From Paenibacillus barcinonensis (GTDB taxonomy: Bacteria; Bacillota; Bacilli; Paenibacillales; Paenibacillaceae): a stretch of 64,000 bases of DNA. The stretch covers positions 124,001 to 188,000 of the forward strand of contig NZ_QJSW01000010.1 of the NCBI RefSeq assembly GCF_003217495.1, given 5' to 3'. The position numbers were made by a program, and so were the translations under genes. A model generated the notes under the pieces. That model saw only the letters and a program-made list of their open reading frames with translations. It searched no databases and was not told where the DNA came from. Positions 18,700 through 28,158 of the stretch are shown in pieces. Numbering within the stretch: the first letter of the stretch is position 1; each line of letters starts with the position of its first letter.

Positions 18700-19940
18700 T
18701 GGTTGAAGTGATGCGAAATCCGGAGTGGAAGTCTGTTTTCACCAAATTCATCTTGGTGCAGCTAGGCTTGGCTATATGCATTTATTTTGTTATGAACATG
18801 CAGATTCAAAGCATCAATCAAACTATTGTCAACCAGCATGCTGCATTTGTCGGTCAGGTGTTAAGCCAGCAGCCACAGCTCGAACAGCAGCTGGTTCACA
18901 GCATTACGCAGGATACGAATCCACAGCATGTTGTGTTAGGTAAACGAATATTGTCGCAATACGGATATACGGAGCAGATGAGCATCCATGATCAATCTGC
19001 TTTTTCTGGTACCTCGTTACCTGTAAGTACGGCTTTAATTTTTATGCTGTGTGGCATTCCTGTATTGTTGCTTTTGCTGTGGGAGTATCGCAACATATTT
19101 GTCAAAATTCGCAAGGTTACCGTTGCGGCGGAGCAGGTCGTGGAAGGTCGATTCGATACCTCGTTGTCAGAACATACAGAAGGTGATCTCAGTGCGCTGG
19201 GCCACAGCTTCAATATGATGGCAGGCAGACTACATCATAGTGTGGAGCAGCTTAAACAAGAAAAGACATTTCTAAGTCATCTGCTTACCGATATATCCCA
19301 TCAGCTCAAAACACCGCTGGCCTCCCTGCTTGTATTTAATGAAAATATGCTGCATGATCCGCTGATGAAGGTCGAGATGAGGACTACCTTTCTGGAACGA
19401 AGCAGGCTGCAGATTGAACGTATGGAGTGGCTGATTATCAGCTTGTTAAAGCTGGCGAGAGTCGAGGCGGGTGCCATTGTATTTCATTTGCAGAACGTTA
19501 GGCCTAAAGCCATCGTTGAATCTACAGTGCTGTCCTTGCAAACGCTGGCGGAGCAGAAGAAGCAAACCATTCTCGTTCAGGGTGGCGAGGGTATGGTGCT
19601 GTATGCAGATGAAGAATGGCTGACGGAAGCGATTATCAATCTGATCAAAAATGCGCTTGAGCATTCCCCCGTGTCGGGTAAAGTGTACATTACGCTCGAA
19701 GACGAGGGATTATTCCATTCGATCCTCATCCGTGATGAAGGGGAAGGCATCAGTCCCGAGCAGATCCCTAATGTATTCACCCGATTTTACCGCGGAAGAA
19801 GTAATGCCAAACCTCATAGTACCGGAGTAGGTCTGTCGCTAACCAAGTCCATTATTGAAGGTCTGGGCGGAACCATATCTGTATCCAGTGAACAAGGGAA
19901 GGGCTCCGAATTCCGAATTACATTCATGAAAACCGTGTAA
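18699..19940 (+). CDS. Sensor histidine kinase
   Basis: 413 residues. TM1 is near residues 14-32 and TM2 near 108-128, enclosing an extracellular part of about 75 residues; a HAMP domain follows. The phospho-histidine is in DISHQLKTPLASL. The ATP-binding domain has the N box (INLIKNALEHS), G1 (RDEGEGIS), F (FTRFYRGR) and G2 (STGVGLSLTKSI). It is longer outside than the BceS kinases that depend on their transporter for sensing, so it may sense its signal directly. It phosphorylates the regulator encoded just before it. Confidence 0.94.
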   Translation: MVEVMRNPEWKSVFTKFILVQLGLAICIYFVMNMQIQSINQTIVNQHAAFVGQVLSQQPQLEQQLVHSITQDTNPQHVVLGKRILSQYGYTEQMSIHDQSAFSGTSLPVSTALIFMLCGIPVLLLLLWEYRNIFVKIRKVTVAAEQVVEGRFDTSLSEHTEGDLSALGHSFNMMAGRLHHSVEQLKQEKTFLSHLLTDISHQLKTPLASLLVFNENMLHDPLMKVEMRTTFLERSRLQIERMEWLIISLLKLARVEAGAIVFHLQNVRPKAIVESTVLSLQTLAEQKKQTILVQGGEGMVLYADEEWLTEAIINLIKNALEHSPVSGKVYITLEDEGLFHSILIRDEGEGISPEQIPNVFTRFYRGRSNAKPHSTGVGLSLTKSIIEGLGGTISVSSEQGKGSEFRITFMKTV

Positions 19941-20005
19941 GAAGAGGAAGCTTACAATAACGTAAGCTTCCTCTTCACTTTAACGTAAGCTTCCGGGCCT
20001 ATAAT
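19941..20005 (+). promoter_or_regulatory. Inverted and direct repeats with promoter before the ABC operon
   Basis: GAAGAGGAAGCTTAC (19941-19955) and GTAAGCTTCCTCTTC (19962-19976) make a perfect 15-bp stem with six bases between; GTAAGCTTCC occurs again at 19985-19994, 23 bases after its first copy. TATAAT at 20000-20005 lies right after, with only a poor -35 (ACTTTA). No T run follows the hairpin. The layout suits an activator site for the response regulator just upstream better than a terminator, although it could do both. Confidence 0.6.
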
Positions 20006-20055
20006 ACAAATATAGAGATGAGCGATGGTTCACAGCTCAGAAGGAGGCAAATACG

Positions 20056-20748
20056 TTGGAAATTTTAAAAACACATGATTTATGTAAAACATACGGAAGC
20101 AGCGACGCGAAGGTCGAGGCATTGAAAAATATTAACTTGACCGTTCAGCAGGGTGAATTTGTGGCTATAGTGGGTGCCAGCGGTTCGGGGAAAAGCTCAC
20201 TGCTGCATCTGCTGGGGGGCGTGGATCGTCCAACGAGTGGTCAAGTCGTCATTGACGGAACCGATCTGTATTCTCTTAGCGAGACGGATCTGGCGATCTT
20301 CAGAAGACGTAAAATCGGATTTATTTTTCAGGCGTATAATCTGATCCCGGTACTCAGCGCTGAAGAAAACATCAAACTGCCTATGCTGCTTGATAACCGG
20401 CAAGCGGATGAAAGCTATGCAGACGAATTAATGAATGTGCTTGGCCTGAAGGAGCGCAAACATCATCTGCCTAACCAGTTGTCTGGTGGGCAGCAGCAGC
20501 GAACAGCCATCGGGCGGGCCTTGATTAACAAACCTTCCATTATTCTGGCTGACGAACCAACGGGCAACCTGGACAGTAAAAACAGCAAAGAGATTGTCGA
20601 TCTGCTTACCTTCTCCGTCCGTAAATACAATCAAACGTTAATTATGATTACACATGATTCCAATGTTGCCAAGAGAGCGGACCGAATTGTGAACATTAAA
20701 GACGGAGTTCTCTACGAGCAGCAGGCTGGGGGCCAGCATGATGCGTAA
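20056..20748 (+). CDS. ABC transporter ATP-binding protein (MacB/BceA type)
   Basis: 230 residues from a TTG start behind AGAAGGAGG. Walker A is [16 protein letters not shown], the Q-loop [18 protein letters not shown], the signature [15 protein letters not shown], and Walker [17 protein letters not shown]. The NLDSKNS ending marks the LolD/MacB/BceA group that pairs with FtsX-type permeases. The end overlaps the permease start by 11 bases. It powers the protein encoded next. Confidence 0.95.
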   Translation: MEILKTHDLCKTYGSSDAKVEALKNINLTVQQGEFVAIVGASGSGKSSLLHLLGGVDRPTSGQVVIDGTDLYSLSETDLAIFRRRKIGFIFQAYNLIPVLSAEENIKLPMLLDNRQADESYADELMNVLGLKERKHHLPNQLSGGQQQRTAIGRALINKPSIILADEPTGNLDSKNSKEIVDLLTFSVRKYNQTLIMITHDSNVAKRADRIVNIKDGVLYEQQAGGQHDA

Positions 20749-23392
20749 GTACACAGGACTCACGGAAAAGTATTTACTGGGTCAGAAAAAAAGGTCTCTT
20801 CTCACCATCATTGGCATAATGTTGTCGGTCACTCTTCTTACGGCGATCGGAACACTAGCCATGAGTTATCAGGACAAGCTGGTCCGTCAGGCGACACAGG
20901 ATTACGGTGATTATGAGGTATCATTTAACGGGGTGTCAGGCAACGACGTTCCCCGTATCGTAAATCAGGCTGCCATAGGCAGTGCCGGGGTTATTCATCG
21001 AATTGGTTATGCGGTCGTAAGTCAGACAAGTGAGAAAGAGAAAAAGGAAAATCCGTTTGCTGCACCGTATCGTTATTTGAATGTTAAAGGCTATGATTCA
21101 CAAGCCATGAATAAACTTCAGGTTCAACTGGAGAGTGGACGTTTGCCCCAAAAGCCAGATGAAATCATTTTGTCATCCTGGAGTCTGAATTATTTTAATC
21201 CCAAACCGGAGATTGGCAGCAAAATCACGCTGAACCTGGGAGAGCGGATCGAGGCTTCCAGCGGAAAGGTGAAGAGCCCCAACACCATAGGTGATTTTGG
21301 ATGGGACCTGGATGAAAAGTTTCAACCGCACGCCAAGCAGCAATATACTGTTGTGGGCATTATGAAACCCGCCAAAAATGTAACCTGGTCATCGACGTTT
21401 ATTTATTCAGCGATAACGTATGACGATCATCAGCAGACAGATCCAGCCAAGCCCTATTTTATCTACGCCACCATGAAGTCTATGGACAAGATTCAGGATA
21501 AGAGTGAAGCGATAGTGTCATCTCTGGGCTGGAGCAATGTTGATCAAGGCTCTGCTCAGGAGCTTAACCGGGAGTCGGTTATAAAGAATGTGCGCATTGA
21601 GTATAACAATGAGCTGCTCAAACTCTTTGGTAAAAGCACATACGACAATGTCAACCAAAGCTCTCTCTATGCCTTTATCGCTATCATTCTTATTATCATG
21701 GGTTGCACAAGTGCGGTCATCTATAATACGTTTCATATTTCGGTACTTGAGCGCATCTCTCAATTCGGAATGCTGCGTTGTATCGGTGCAACACCTGCCC
21801 AGATTCGCAAAATTGTATTGAAGGAAGCGGCTATGCTCAGCCTGATTGCCATTCCCGTCGGCTTGTTTACAGGAACCATTCTGATGAAAGTACTATTCTA
21901 CAACATCAGCCTGCTGACATTAGGCTTTCTGAACGGAATGCATATGGTGATTTCGGTTCCCGTTTTACTTGCGGCAGCAGGTTTAGGACTAATCACGGTG
22001 TATGTGTCAGCTCTTGGACCAGCCAAGCTGGCTTCCAGTGTCTCGCCCCTTGAAGCATTGAAGACCTCTGGAAGCACAGTTGTAGAGCAGGGGAGCTTCA
22101 AGCGCTTGTCCTTTGCGAACAGCAAGTGGCTTGGATTCGAAGGCCGCTTCGCCAGCCGAAATATTCGGCGCAACAAAAAAAGATTCCGGATAACCGCATT
22201 TTCAATGATCATCAGTATTGTCATGTATATCGTGTTCAGTGGTTTGGCCAATATTATGGGTACAACCTCTGCATCCGGCATTAATTACTCGTATTCCCTT
22301 GATTATCAGGGAGGAAGCAGAAGTATCCCGAATTCCGTGTATAACAAGTTGGAATCGTTGGAGGGCGTGAGCCAGGCTTATGCATTTTACAACCATCAGC
22401 TTCAAGCGCTCATTCCCAAAGAGAAGGTGAATCCTGACTATTACCAGCAGCAAAAAGGAATGTACAGTGTTGAAAAAGGTAATGAATACCGAACAGACAA
22501 CAACTATCTGGTCTCTTACGGCATCAACGGACTTCAGGAGCTTCGCCCCAAACTCACTTCTGGAAGCATTGATGCAAGTAAAATGAATGATGAGAATGGT
22601 GTAATCGTCATCCAGAAAATCAGAATGATCACCGAGCAAGGAACCAACATGATCATTGACCAGACCCGATTCAAGGTAGGGGACAAGATTCAGGTTCGTT
22701 CAATGGATAGCCATGGGGGATTCAAAACGGTTACGGTTGTCGGAACAGCAGAGCAGGGACCTCTCTCTGGAGACTACGTGGAAAGTGCAATTATTCAGAT
22801 GATCACGACGCCCAAGGTGTTCGAAAATGTTACTGGCGATAACGCATACAGCAGAGTATTTCTCCAGGCTAATCCGGATGCGAGCCCTAAGGTCATTACG
22901 GATTATTTCAAAAGCCTTGTGCAGAAGGATGCAGGTTACAGCTACCGTGATCGGGTAGAGGAAATGAAACAGGATCGCAACGATGCCATCACGTTAAATA
23001 TTTTCCTTTACGGATTTATAGGTGTCATTGCGGCGATTGCTTTCCTGAATATTCTGAATACGGTTAGTACCAATCTCATCCTGCGAACCAAAGAATTCGC
23101 TGTATTAAAAGCGATTGGCATGACTCAAAAGGAAATTCGCAAAATGGTACTGCTGGAAGGTTTATTCTACGGCATCTTCGCAACTGTATATGGAAGCTTG
23201 CTAGGAACAGGATTGAGCTACGGCATATCTTATCTGATGAGGAATGCTCTACAGGTTGAATGGACGTTGCCTTGGATCAGCATTCTGATCGGAAGCTTGG
23301 GCGCCATTGCAGCAACGCTAATAGCCTCCTACTGGCCGCTGAGACGTCTTTCACGAATCAAAATTACAGATGGTTTACGCGGAGAGAATTAA
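20738..23392 (+). CDS. ABC transporter permease, FtsX-like, two-domain
   Basis: 884 residues. One membrane span at about 20-40 is followed by a roughly 250-residue extracellular domain, three spans (about 310-440), a fourth near 485, a second extracellular domain of about 230 residues, and three final spans with the FtsX motif FAVLKAIGMTQKEIRKMVLLEG. The first copy of that motif is GMLRCIGATPAQIRKIVLKEA. This duplicated plan fits extracellular-substrate mechanotransmission transporters, such as those for lipoproteins or antimicrobial peptides, rather than the ten-span BceB type. Gene order behind its own two-component system suggests induced defence or envelope remodelling. Confidence 0.92.
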   Translation: MMRKYTGLTEKYLLGQKKRSLLTIIGIMLSVTLLTAIGTLAMSYQDKLVRQATQDYGDYEVSFNGVSGNDVPRIVNQAAIGSAGVIHRIGYAVVSQTSEKEKKENPFAAPYRYLNVKGYDSQAMNKLQVQLESGRLPQKPDEIILSSWSLNYFNPKPEIGSKITLNLGERIEASSGKVKSPNTIGDFGWDLDEKFQPHAKQQYTVVGIMKPAKNVTWSSTFIYSAITYDDHQQTDPAKPYFIYATMKSMDKIQDKSEAIVSSLGWSNVDQGSAQELNRESVIKNVRIEYNNELLKLFGKSTYDNVNQSSLYAFIAIILIIMGCTSAVIYNTFHISVLERISQFGMLRCIGATPAQIRKIVLKEAAMLSLIAIPVGLFTGTILMKVLFYNISLLTLGFLNGMHMVISVPVLLAAAGLGLITVYVSALGPAKLASSVSPLEALKTSGSTVVEQGSFKRLSFANSKWLGFEGRFASRNIRRNKKRFRITAFSMIISIVMYIVFSGLANIMGTTSASGINYSYSLDYQGGSRSIPNSVYNKLESLEGVSQAYAFYNHQLQALIPKEKVNPDYYQQQKGMYSVEKGNEYRTDNNYLVSYGINGLQELRPKLTSGSIDASKMNDENGVIVIQKIRMITEQGTNMIIDQTRFKVGDKIQVRSMDSHGGFKTVTVVGTAEQGPLSGDYVESAIIQMITTPKVFENVTGDNAYSRVFLQANPDASPKVITDYFKSLVQKDAGYSYRDRVEEMKQDRNDAITLNIFLYGFIGVIAAIAFLNILNTVSTNLILRTKEFAVLKAIGMTQKEIRKMVLLEGLFYGIFATVYGSLLGTGLSYGISYLMRNALQVEWTLPWISILIGSLGAIAATLIASYWPLRRLSRIKITDGLRGEN

Positions 23393-23396
23393 TCTC

Positions 23397-23447
23397 GACA
23401 AAGAACCCTCGCGCTTGCTCTAAAGCAAGCAACGAGGGTTCTTTGTC
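23397..23447. terminator. Strong bidirectional terminator
   Basis: GACAAAGAACCCTCG and CGAGGGTTCTTTGTC arms enclose an inner CTTGCT/AGCAAG stem. It separates the permease gene from the convergent TetR gene. Confidence 0.85.
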
Positions 23448-23504
23448 ATTCAGATCAAGCTGAAATGCAGGTGAGTGATTCAGGAACAGCTTGTCAAGTC
23501 ATCG

Positions 23505-24119
23505 TCATTTCGTTACCCCGTTGAGAAAAAAATGCACAATCTTCTCCGCCAAAACACGTTCAGACTCATATTTCTCCGAATCATGCTCCCGGTTGCCCAT
23601 TAACATTAGTGTAGAGAAAGCCTCTGCCAGAAAGAACGGATCTTCTTCGCGAAATATCTTCTGCTCCATCGCAAGCTTGAAATGTAGGGCCAAAACCTCA
23701 TGAATCTGATGCTCCGCTTCACGTATAGCACGAATTTGCGCTTCTTCCAGCAAAGGCTCCGCTTCACGCATCATCGTTTCGATCTCTCCATGCGGATTCG
23801 CCAGACGTGCTGCGGCTAGTTGAACTAATCCGTCTTGCAGGTGCTCTGCCTCCTCCAGCATACGCGCTGTAATTTTTCGTACATTCTGCAGCATCGTTGT
23901 CATTGCAGCCTGGAATAGATCCGCTTTGCTCGCGAAATGATAATATATAGTCGGTTTGGATACACCACATTTCTTGCCAATCTGCTGAAGTGTTACTGAC
24001 TCGTATCCAAATTCTTTAAATAGGGTGGAGGCTGTATAAATTATCGTTTGCTGGATGGAAATATCATTGTCTGTCTGCTTGGGTCTGCCCCGTAAACGTT
24101 TGGGTACTTGTGCTGGCAT
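23505..24119 (-). CDS. TetR-family transcriptional regulator
   Basis: About 204 residues. After a basic arm (KRLRGRPKQTD), the helix-turn-helix is typical: ASTLFKEFGYESVTLQQIG, then GVSKPTIYYHFASKADLF. The remaining helices form the ligand domain. The start is uncertain: GTG at 24131 is too near the GAAGGAG site (about one base), while ATG at 24119 is rather far (13 bases); the ATG is listed. It faces a membrane hydrolase gene with 138 bp between them, containing a TTTACT/AGTAAA dyad. Local repression of itself and the hydrolase is likely. Confidence 0.9.
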   Translation of the reverse strand: MPAQVPKRLRGRPKQTDNDISIQQTIIYTASTLFKEFGYESVTLQQIGKKCGVSKPTIYYHFASKADLFQAAMTTMLQNVRKITARMLEEAEHLQDGLVQLAAARLANPHGEIETMMREAEPLLEEAQIRAIREAEHQIHEVLALHFKLAMEQKIFREEDPFFLAEAFSTLMLMGNREHDSEKYESERVLAEKIVHFFLNGVTK

Positions 24120-24187
24120 AGATTCGTACACACTCCTTCATCAACATTTTATGTTAAAAGATACATTTAAGCAAAGAGTCTTGTAAT

Positions 24188-24203
24188 TTTACTTACCAGT
24201 AAA
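24188..24203. promoter_or_regulatory. Candidate TetR operator
   Basis: TTTACT-TACC-AGTAAA is a 16-bp inverted repeat in the TetR/hydrolase divergent region, 55 bases before the hydrolase start. Position and symmetry suggest the binding site of the adjacent TetR protein. Confidence 0.55.
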
Positions 24204-24257
24204 TATAATATTATTCGGCGTTAAATAAGATAAATCAAAGGATGGGGAAATCAGGTT

Positions 24258-25025
24258 ATGGCGAAGAAAGCAGCTGGCATGAACAGATGGAAAAAAATTG
24301 CGATATGGATCAGTGTGGTCATCATTGCCCTGGTTGCAGGAGTGTTTGCCTATTTGGCATCCGTAACGTATAGCCCGTCCAAGCAAGCAGAAGCCGCCAT
24401 GCAGAGCGACAGCAAGGTCCTGGTAAGCGAAATCAAGCATGGATATCAATTTGAGCCGCAGGGTCAGGATGTTATACAGCCTAATATTATTTTTTACCCC
24501 GGAGGACTGGTAGAACCGGCAGGCTACGCTCCAATGGCACGAAAACTGGCGGAGCAAGGACACAGGGTCTATATTGCCAAGATGCCACTGAATTTAGCGA
24601 TGTTTGGTGAAAGCCGGGCGGATACCTTTCTCGGCCTGCATCCAGACGAAACATATGTCATCGGAGGCCACTCTCTTGGAGGAGTATTTGCTTCGCGGTA
24701 TGCTGCAGCCCACATAGCTCAGATCAAAGGTGTCTTTTATCTGGCATCCTATGCGGATGAGAGTGGCAAACTGGATGGCAGCAGCTTGTCCGCACTCCAG
24801 ATTACGGGAAGCAAGGATGGCGTTTTGAACGGGGAAGAGTGGGAAAAAGCCAAAAACAACCTGCCCAAAGATACTACTTTTGTGAGCATTGAAGGCGGAA
24901 ATCACGGTCAATTTGGCTCCTACGGCATGCAGAAGGGAGATAACACGGCTCAAATTACAGAAGCAGAGCAGCTTCAGCAGGTTATTCAGGCACTGGAAGC
25001 ATGGTTGAAGAGATGGGATAAATAG
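24258..25025 (+). CDS. Membrane-anchored alpha/beta hydrolase
   Basis: 255 residues. Residues 15-36 form one hydrophobic anchor. The hydrolase domain shows FYPGGLVEPAGYAP as an oxyanion region, nucleophile elbow GGHSLGG with Ser139, an acid candidate in GSKDGVL, and histidine in EGGNHGQFG. This matches the carboxymethylenebutenolidase-like alpha/beta hydrolase group often annotated as DUF-type lipases. It stands alone opposite a TetR regulator that probably controls it. Substrate unknown. Confidence 0.87.
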   Translation: MAKKAAGMNRWKKIAIWISVVIIALVAGVFAYLASVTYSPSKQAEAAMQSDSKVLVSEIKHGYQFEPQGQDVIQPNIIFYPGGLVEPAGYAPMARKLAEQGHRVYIAKMPLNLAMFGESRADTFLGLHPDETYVIGGHSLGGVFASRYAAAHIAQIKGVFYLASYADESGKLDGSSLSALQITGSKDGVLNGEEWEKAKNNLPKDTTFVSIEGGNHGQFGSYGMQKGDNTAQITEAEQLQQVIQALEAWLKRWDK

Positions 25026-25180
25026 ACCCGCTATTCTATATTTTTAGCCTGGAGCAAACTTCATTGCTTGGAACGAAAATTCAGCAATATCTGCCGATAA
25101 ACCGATGTTTTTTTGCCAAAGCATTGTTATAGTAAAGACACTTGGTTTGCATATCGCTTGGCCCGATTGGAGGAATCCTT

Positions 25181-25888
25181 CTGGAAAAAATACTTGTGAT
25201 CGATGATGAGATCGCCATTAGAGATTTAATTGAACTGGTCCTGAGAAGAGAAAACTACGAGGTGCGGACAGCTGAAAACGGTAAAATCGGTCTGCAGCTG
25301 CTGAATTCCTTTCAACCCGATCTGGTGGTGCTTGATTTGATGCTGCCTGACTGCTCCGGGTACGACCTGTGTAAGCAAATTACCCAGGAACGGGCCGTTC
25401 CCGTTATGATGCTTTCTGCCAAAAACGAGGTGATCGACAAAGTGCTTGGACTTGAGCTAGGTGCGGAGGATTACATGACCAAACCTTTTGATAATCGGGA
25501 ATTACTCGCCCGCATTAAGGTCATTTTGAGAAGAAGCGAGAGCAAGGAAGAAACGCTTGAAGAGATGGATATGAAATCTACACGGATCATTCATGAAGAG
25601 CTGACTTTTGACCTGGAAAGCCGCAGAGTGCTGAAAAATGATGAGCCTATCTCGTTAACAGCGAAAGAGTTTAAAATTCTGGAAACCTTGCTTAAACGGC
25701 CGGACAAAATTTTCACACGGGATGAGCTGCTGCAGATCGGATGGGGATATGATTTTATGGGCGACAGTCGCAGTGTGGATATGACGATTATGCGATTGCG
25801 GAAGAAGCTGGAGGATAACGCAGAGGAACCTAGGTATGTCAGGACAATCTATGGATTCGGCTACCAGCTTGGAGGTGGAGCGAACTGA
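25181..25888 (+). CDS. OmpR-family response regulator, apparent CTG start
   Basis: 235 residues if begun at CTG 25181, which reads LEKILVIDDE and has GGAGG seven bases upstream. The only other in-frame start upstream is TTG 25142, with no ribosome site and a 13-residue extension absent from the family. The receiver has IDDE, the phospho-site in LVVLDLMLPDCSGYDLC, MMLSAKNE and EDYMTKPFDN. The winged helix ends SVDMTIMRLRKKLEDNAEEPRYVRTIYGFGYQ in short. It pairs with the kinase that overlaps its stop. Confidence 0.92.
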   Translation: MEKILVIDDEIAIRDLIELVLRRENYEVRTAENGKIGLQLLNSFQPDLVVLDLMLPDCSGYDLCKQITQERAVPVMMLSAKNEVIDKVLGLELGAEDYMTKPFDNRELLARIKVILRRSESKEETLEEMDMKSTRIIHEELTFDLESRRVLKNDEPISLTAKEFKILETLLKRPDKIFTRDELLQIGWGYDFMGDSRSVDMTIMRLRKKLEDNAEEPRYVRTIYGFGYQLGGGAN

Positions 25889-27318
25889 AATATGCGACCC
25901 GATTAGTGCTGAATTATTTATTTTTCTCCGTACTATCCTTTGGCATCATTATTTTTGCAATCAATAAAGCGATAGATTATTACAGCTTCATCACAATTGA
26001 GAAACGGATGATCGAGAAGGCGGATCTCTCCGAGATGTCCCTCCGAGAGGTGCTGGCACAGCATAGATCATCAACTGACGCGCAGCAGACGAAGCAGATT
26101 GCCCGACTTGCTCTGGAGAAGCTGAAGGCTTCGGGCAAAGAGGTTCGAATCTATGACAGCGGCAAGCAGTTGCTTGGCTTGGCTGTGGACGGCATCATCA
26201 TTAATGATGGCAAGCCGCTTATTTTTGAGAAAAATATTGAAAAAGCGCTGAATGGCAGCTATGCATACACGGTAACGGAGGACCATCTGCTTTATTTTGC
26301 AACTCCCATTCAGGATCAATATTACCAAAATGCATATGTGTATGAGTTCGTCGAGGACGTCTCGTACTTTTATGTGATGATGGATCAGATTCGTTATATT
26401 CTATTTGCTGGTGCTGGGGGCTTCATTGTATTAATCACGTTATCCAGTCTATGGATTGCACGGAATACAACCAAACCGATTAAGGTACTGCTCGGCGCTA
26501 CGCAAAGCTTCTCCAGACAGGAGTTTCGAAGAGTTCATCTGAAGCGGAATGATGAGCTGGGCATGCTTGCAGATGGACTGGATCAAATGGGACAGCAGCT
26601 TGATAATTATATCCAGTATCAGAAGCAATTTGTTTCCAATGTATCGCATGAATTAAAAACACCTCTTGCCGCTATTCGTGGTTTCTCCCAATACTTGTAC
26701 GAAGGTGAGAATGAAAACAAGGAGCTGCACAAAATCTATGCGCATCTGCTGCAAGAATCGGATCGGCTGACACGATTAATTAATGAACTGTTACTGTTAT
26801 CCCGATTCGACAAAAACAGCTCCGGCGAGCTCGAAGTCGAAAAAACGGAAATAACTGAACTGGTTGTGCAAGTTGCAAGCCATATGGCTGCAAAGGCCAA
26901 AGAAAAAAACATCCAGATCAGCATCATGGAGGCAGAAGAGCAAGAAAAGCCGGTCAGGGGAAACCGAAGTGAAGTCTGCGCCAACGTTAATTCTACGCTC
27001 ATGTCGCACGCCATCGCCAATCTCGTGGATAACGCAATTAAATATTCCGATCATCATTCACAGATTGTAATCGAGACGGAACGTACACCAAGTGAGGTGG
27101 TTATTCGAGTACGCGATCAAGGCATTGGCATTGCGGGCGATGAACTGGAACGTGTGCAGGAGCGATTTTACCGGGCAAAAAATGCAAATACAGCTAATGG
27201 TTCAGGACTCGGGCTGTCCATCTGCAAAGAAATCGTTGAGCGTTTTAACGGATATATCGACGTGGAAAGTCAGTTGGGAAAAGGAACAACCATTACAATT
27301 GTATTGCCACAAGCGTAA
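25885..27318 (+). CDS. Sensor histidine kinase, apparent CTG start
   Basis: 477 residues if begun at CTG 25885, overlapping the regulator's TGA (CTGA), with GGAGGTGG five to eight bases upstream; this gives LKYATRLVLNYLFFSVL, the usual start of such kinases. A GTG at 25906 has no ribosome site. TM1 is near residues 9-26 and TM2 near 165-186, with an extracellular sensor of about 135 residues, then HAMP. The phospho-histidine is in NVSHELKTPLAAIRGF. ATPase boxes are NLVDNAIKYS, RDQGIGIAGDEL and GSGLGLSICKEIV. Target genes are not obvious nearby. Confidence 0.92.
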   Translation: MKYATRLVLNYLFFSVLSFGIIIFAINKAIDYYSFITIEKRMIEKADLSEMSLREVLAQHRSSTDAQQTKQIARLALEKLKASGKEVRIYDSGKQLLGLAVDGIIINDGKPLIFEKNIEKALNGSYAYTVTEDHLLYFATPIQDQYYQNAYVYEFVEDVSYFYVMMDQIRYILFAGAGGFIVLITLSSLWIARNTTKPIKVLLGATQSFSRQEFRRVHLKRNDELGMLADGLDQMGQQLDNYIQYQKQFVSNVSHELKTPLAAIRGFSQYLYEGENENKELHKIYAHLLQESDRLTRLINELLLLSRFDKNSSGELEVEKTEITELVVQVASHMAAKAKEKNIQISIMEAEEQEKPVRGNRSEVCANVNSTLMSHAIANLVDNAIKYSDHHSQIVIETERTPSEVVIRVRDQGIGIAGDELERVQERFYRAKNANTANGSGLGLSICKEIVERFNGYIDVESQLGKGTTITIVLPQA

Positions 27319-27432
27319 AGCCGTACGTCAATCAGGTAACGTTACAAGACTGATACAATTCTGTTATGAGACTAACAAATGCTTTTTTTATAATCACTTC
27401 ATAAGAAGAAATCATACCTTTATGGAGGGATC

Positions 27433-28083
27433 ATGATGAAAATTAATATTAAAGCTTCAGCTATTATCCTATTAGGAGCACTACTGACATCGGCACTGAC
27501 AGGCTGTCAATCCAATCAGGTCAAGTCACCAGAAGCTGCGTCCCCTTCGGGAAATTCCGAAGGACAGAGTACTGTAGTGGTGAAGGAAGGTTCAAAACAA
27601 AAGGAAGGCAATGTGGTGCTGAAGGAGCTTGCTTTTATGTTTAAAGGGAAGACGATTGCGATCTCCGATACAGCAAACGAAGAACAGTTGGAGCAGATGC
27701 TGGGAAAAGCAGAACATGTGAAGTCTCATACGTATCGTGCAGATGATGGGACCAACATGGATACTTTGATTGGCTTTACGGAAAAAGTATACACGTATCC
27801 GGGACTGAAAATTAAAACAATCAGTATTCCCGATGGAAAACAAGACTCAATCTTTCATATCCAAATTACCGATCCCAAGTATGCGACAGTGCGAAATATT
27901 AAAGCAGGCGACAGCCTGGATACACTCAAAAATGCTTACCCGGAGGGGAGACTCGTCGGTGAAGGAGCCCCTGAAGAGGAGGATGATTTTCGCTACGAGC
28001 CATCCAATTATGTGGATGTGATGTCATTCCATATCAAGGATGCCAAGGTGGAAAGCATTCAGATCTACAGCCTGCTCGACTAA
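27433..28083 (+). CDS. Lipoprotein of unknown function
   Basis: 216 residues (ATG 27433 or 27436) behind GGAGGG. A hydrophobic signal ends with the lipobox LTGC, cysteine near residue 25, followed by a Ser/Pro/Glu-rich linker. The mature domain (about 60-216) has a repeated pattern of short beta strands (FKGKTIAISDTANEEQLEQMLGKAE; GLKIKTISIPDGKQ), resembling lipoproteins that accompany sensor kinases. It follows the two-component genes by 114 bp and ends at a terminator, so it may be their target or partner. No family name is recognised. Confidence 0.78.
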   Translation: MMKINIKASAIILLGALLTSALTGCQSNQVKSPEAASPSGNSEGQSTVVVKEGSKQKEGNVVLKELAFMFKGKTIAISDTANEEQLEQMLGKAEHVKSHTYRADDGTNMDTLIGFTEKVYTYPGLKIKTISIPDGKQDSIFHIQITDPKYATVRNIKAGDSLDTLKNAYPEGRLVGEGAPEEEDDFRYEPSNYVDVMSFHIKDAKVESIQIYSLLD

Positions 28084-28133
28084 AATTATAATTATGCAAA
28101 ACAGCGTTTCCTACGCTCCAGCTTAGACTAAAT

Positions 28134-28158
28134 CTGTCCGAAGTCGGGCAGTTTTTTT
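28134..28158 (+). terminator. Rho-independent terminator
   Basis: CTGTCCGA and TCGGGCAG with a two-base loop, followed by seven Ts. Confidence 0.82.

Noticed and set aside
19941..19976. Hairpin behind the kinase as an ordinary terminator
   Set aside because: Perfect stem, but followed by ACTTTAACG rather than a T tract, and a third half-site repeat lies nearby; kept as a probable operator.
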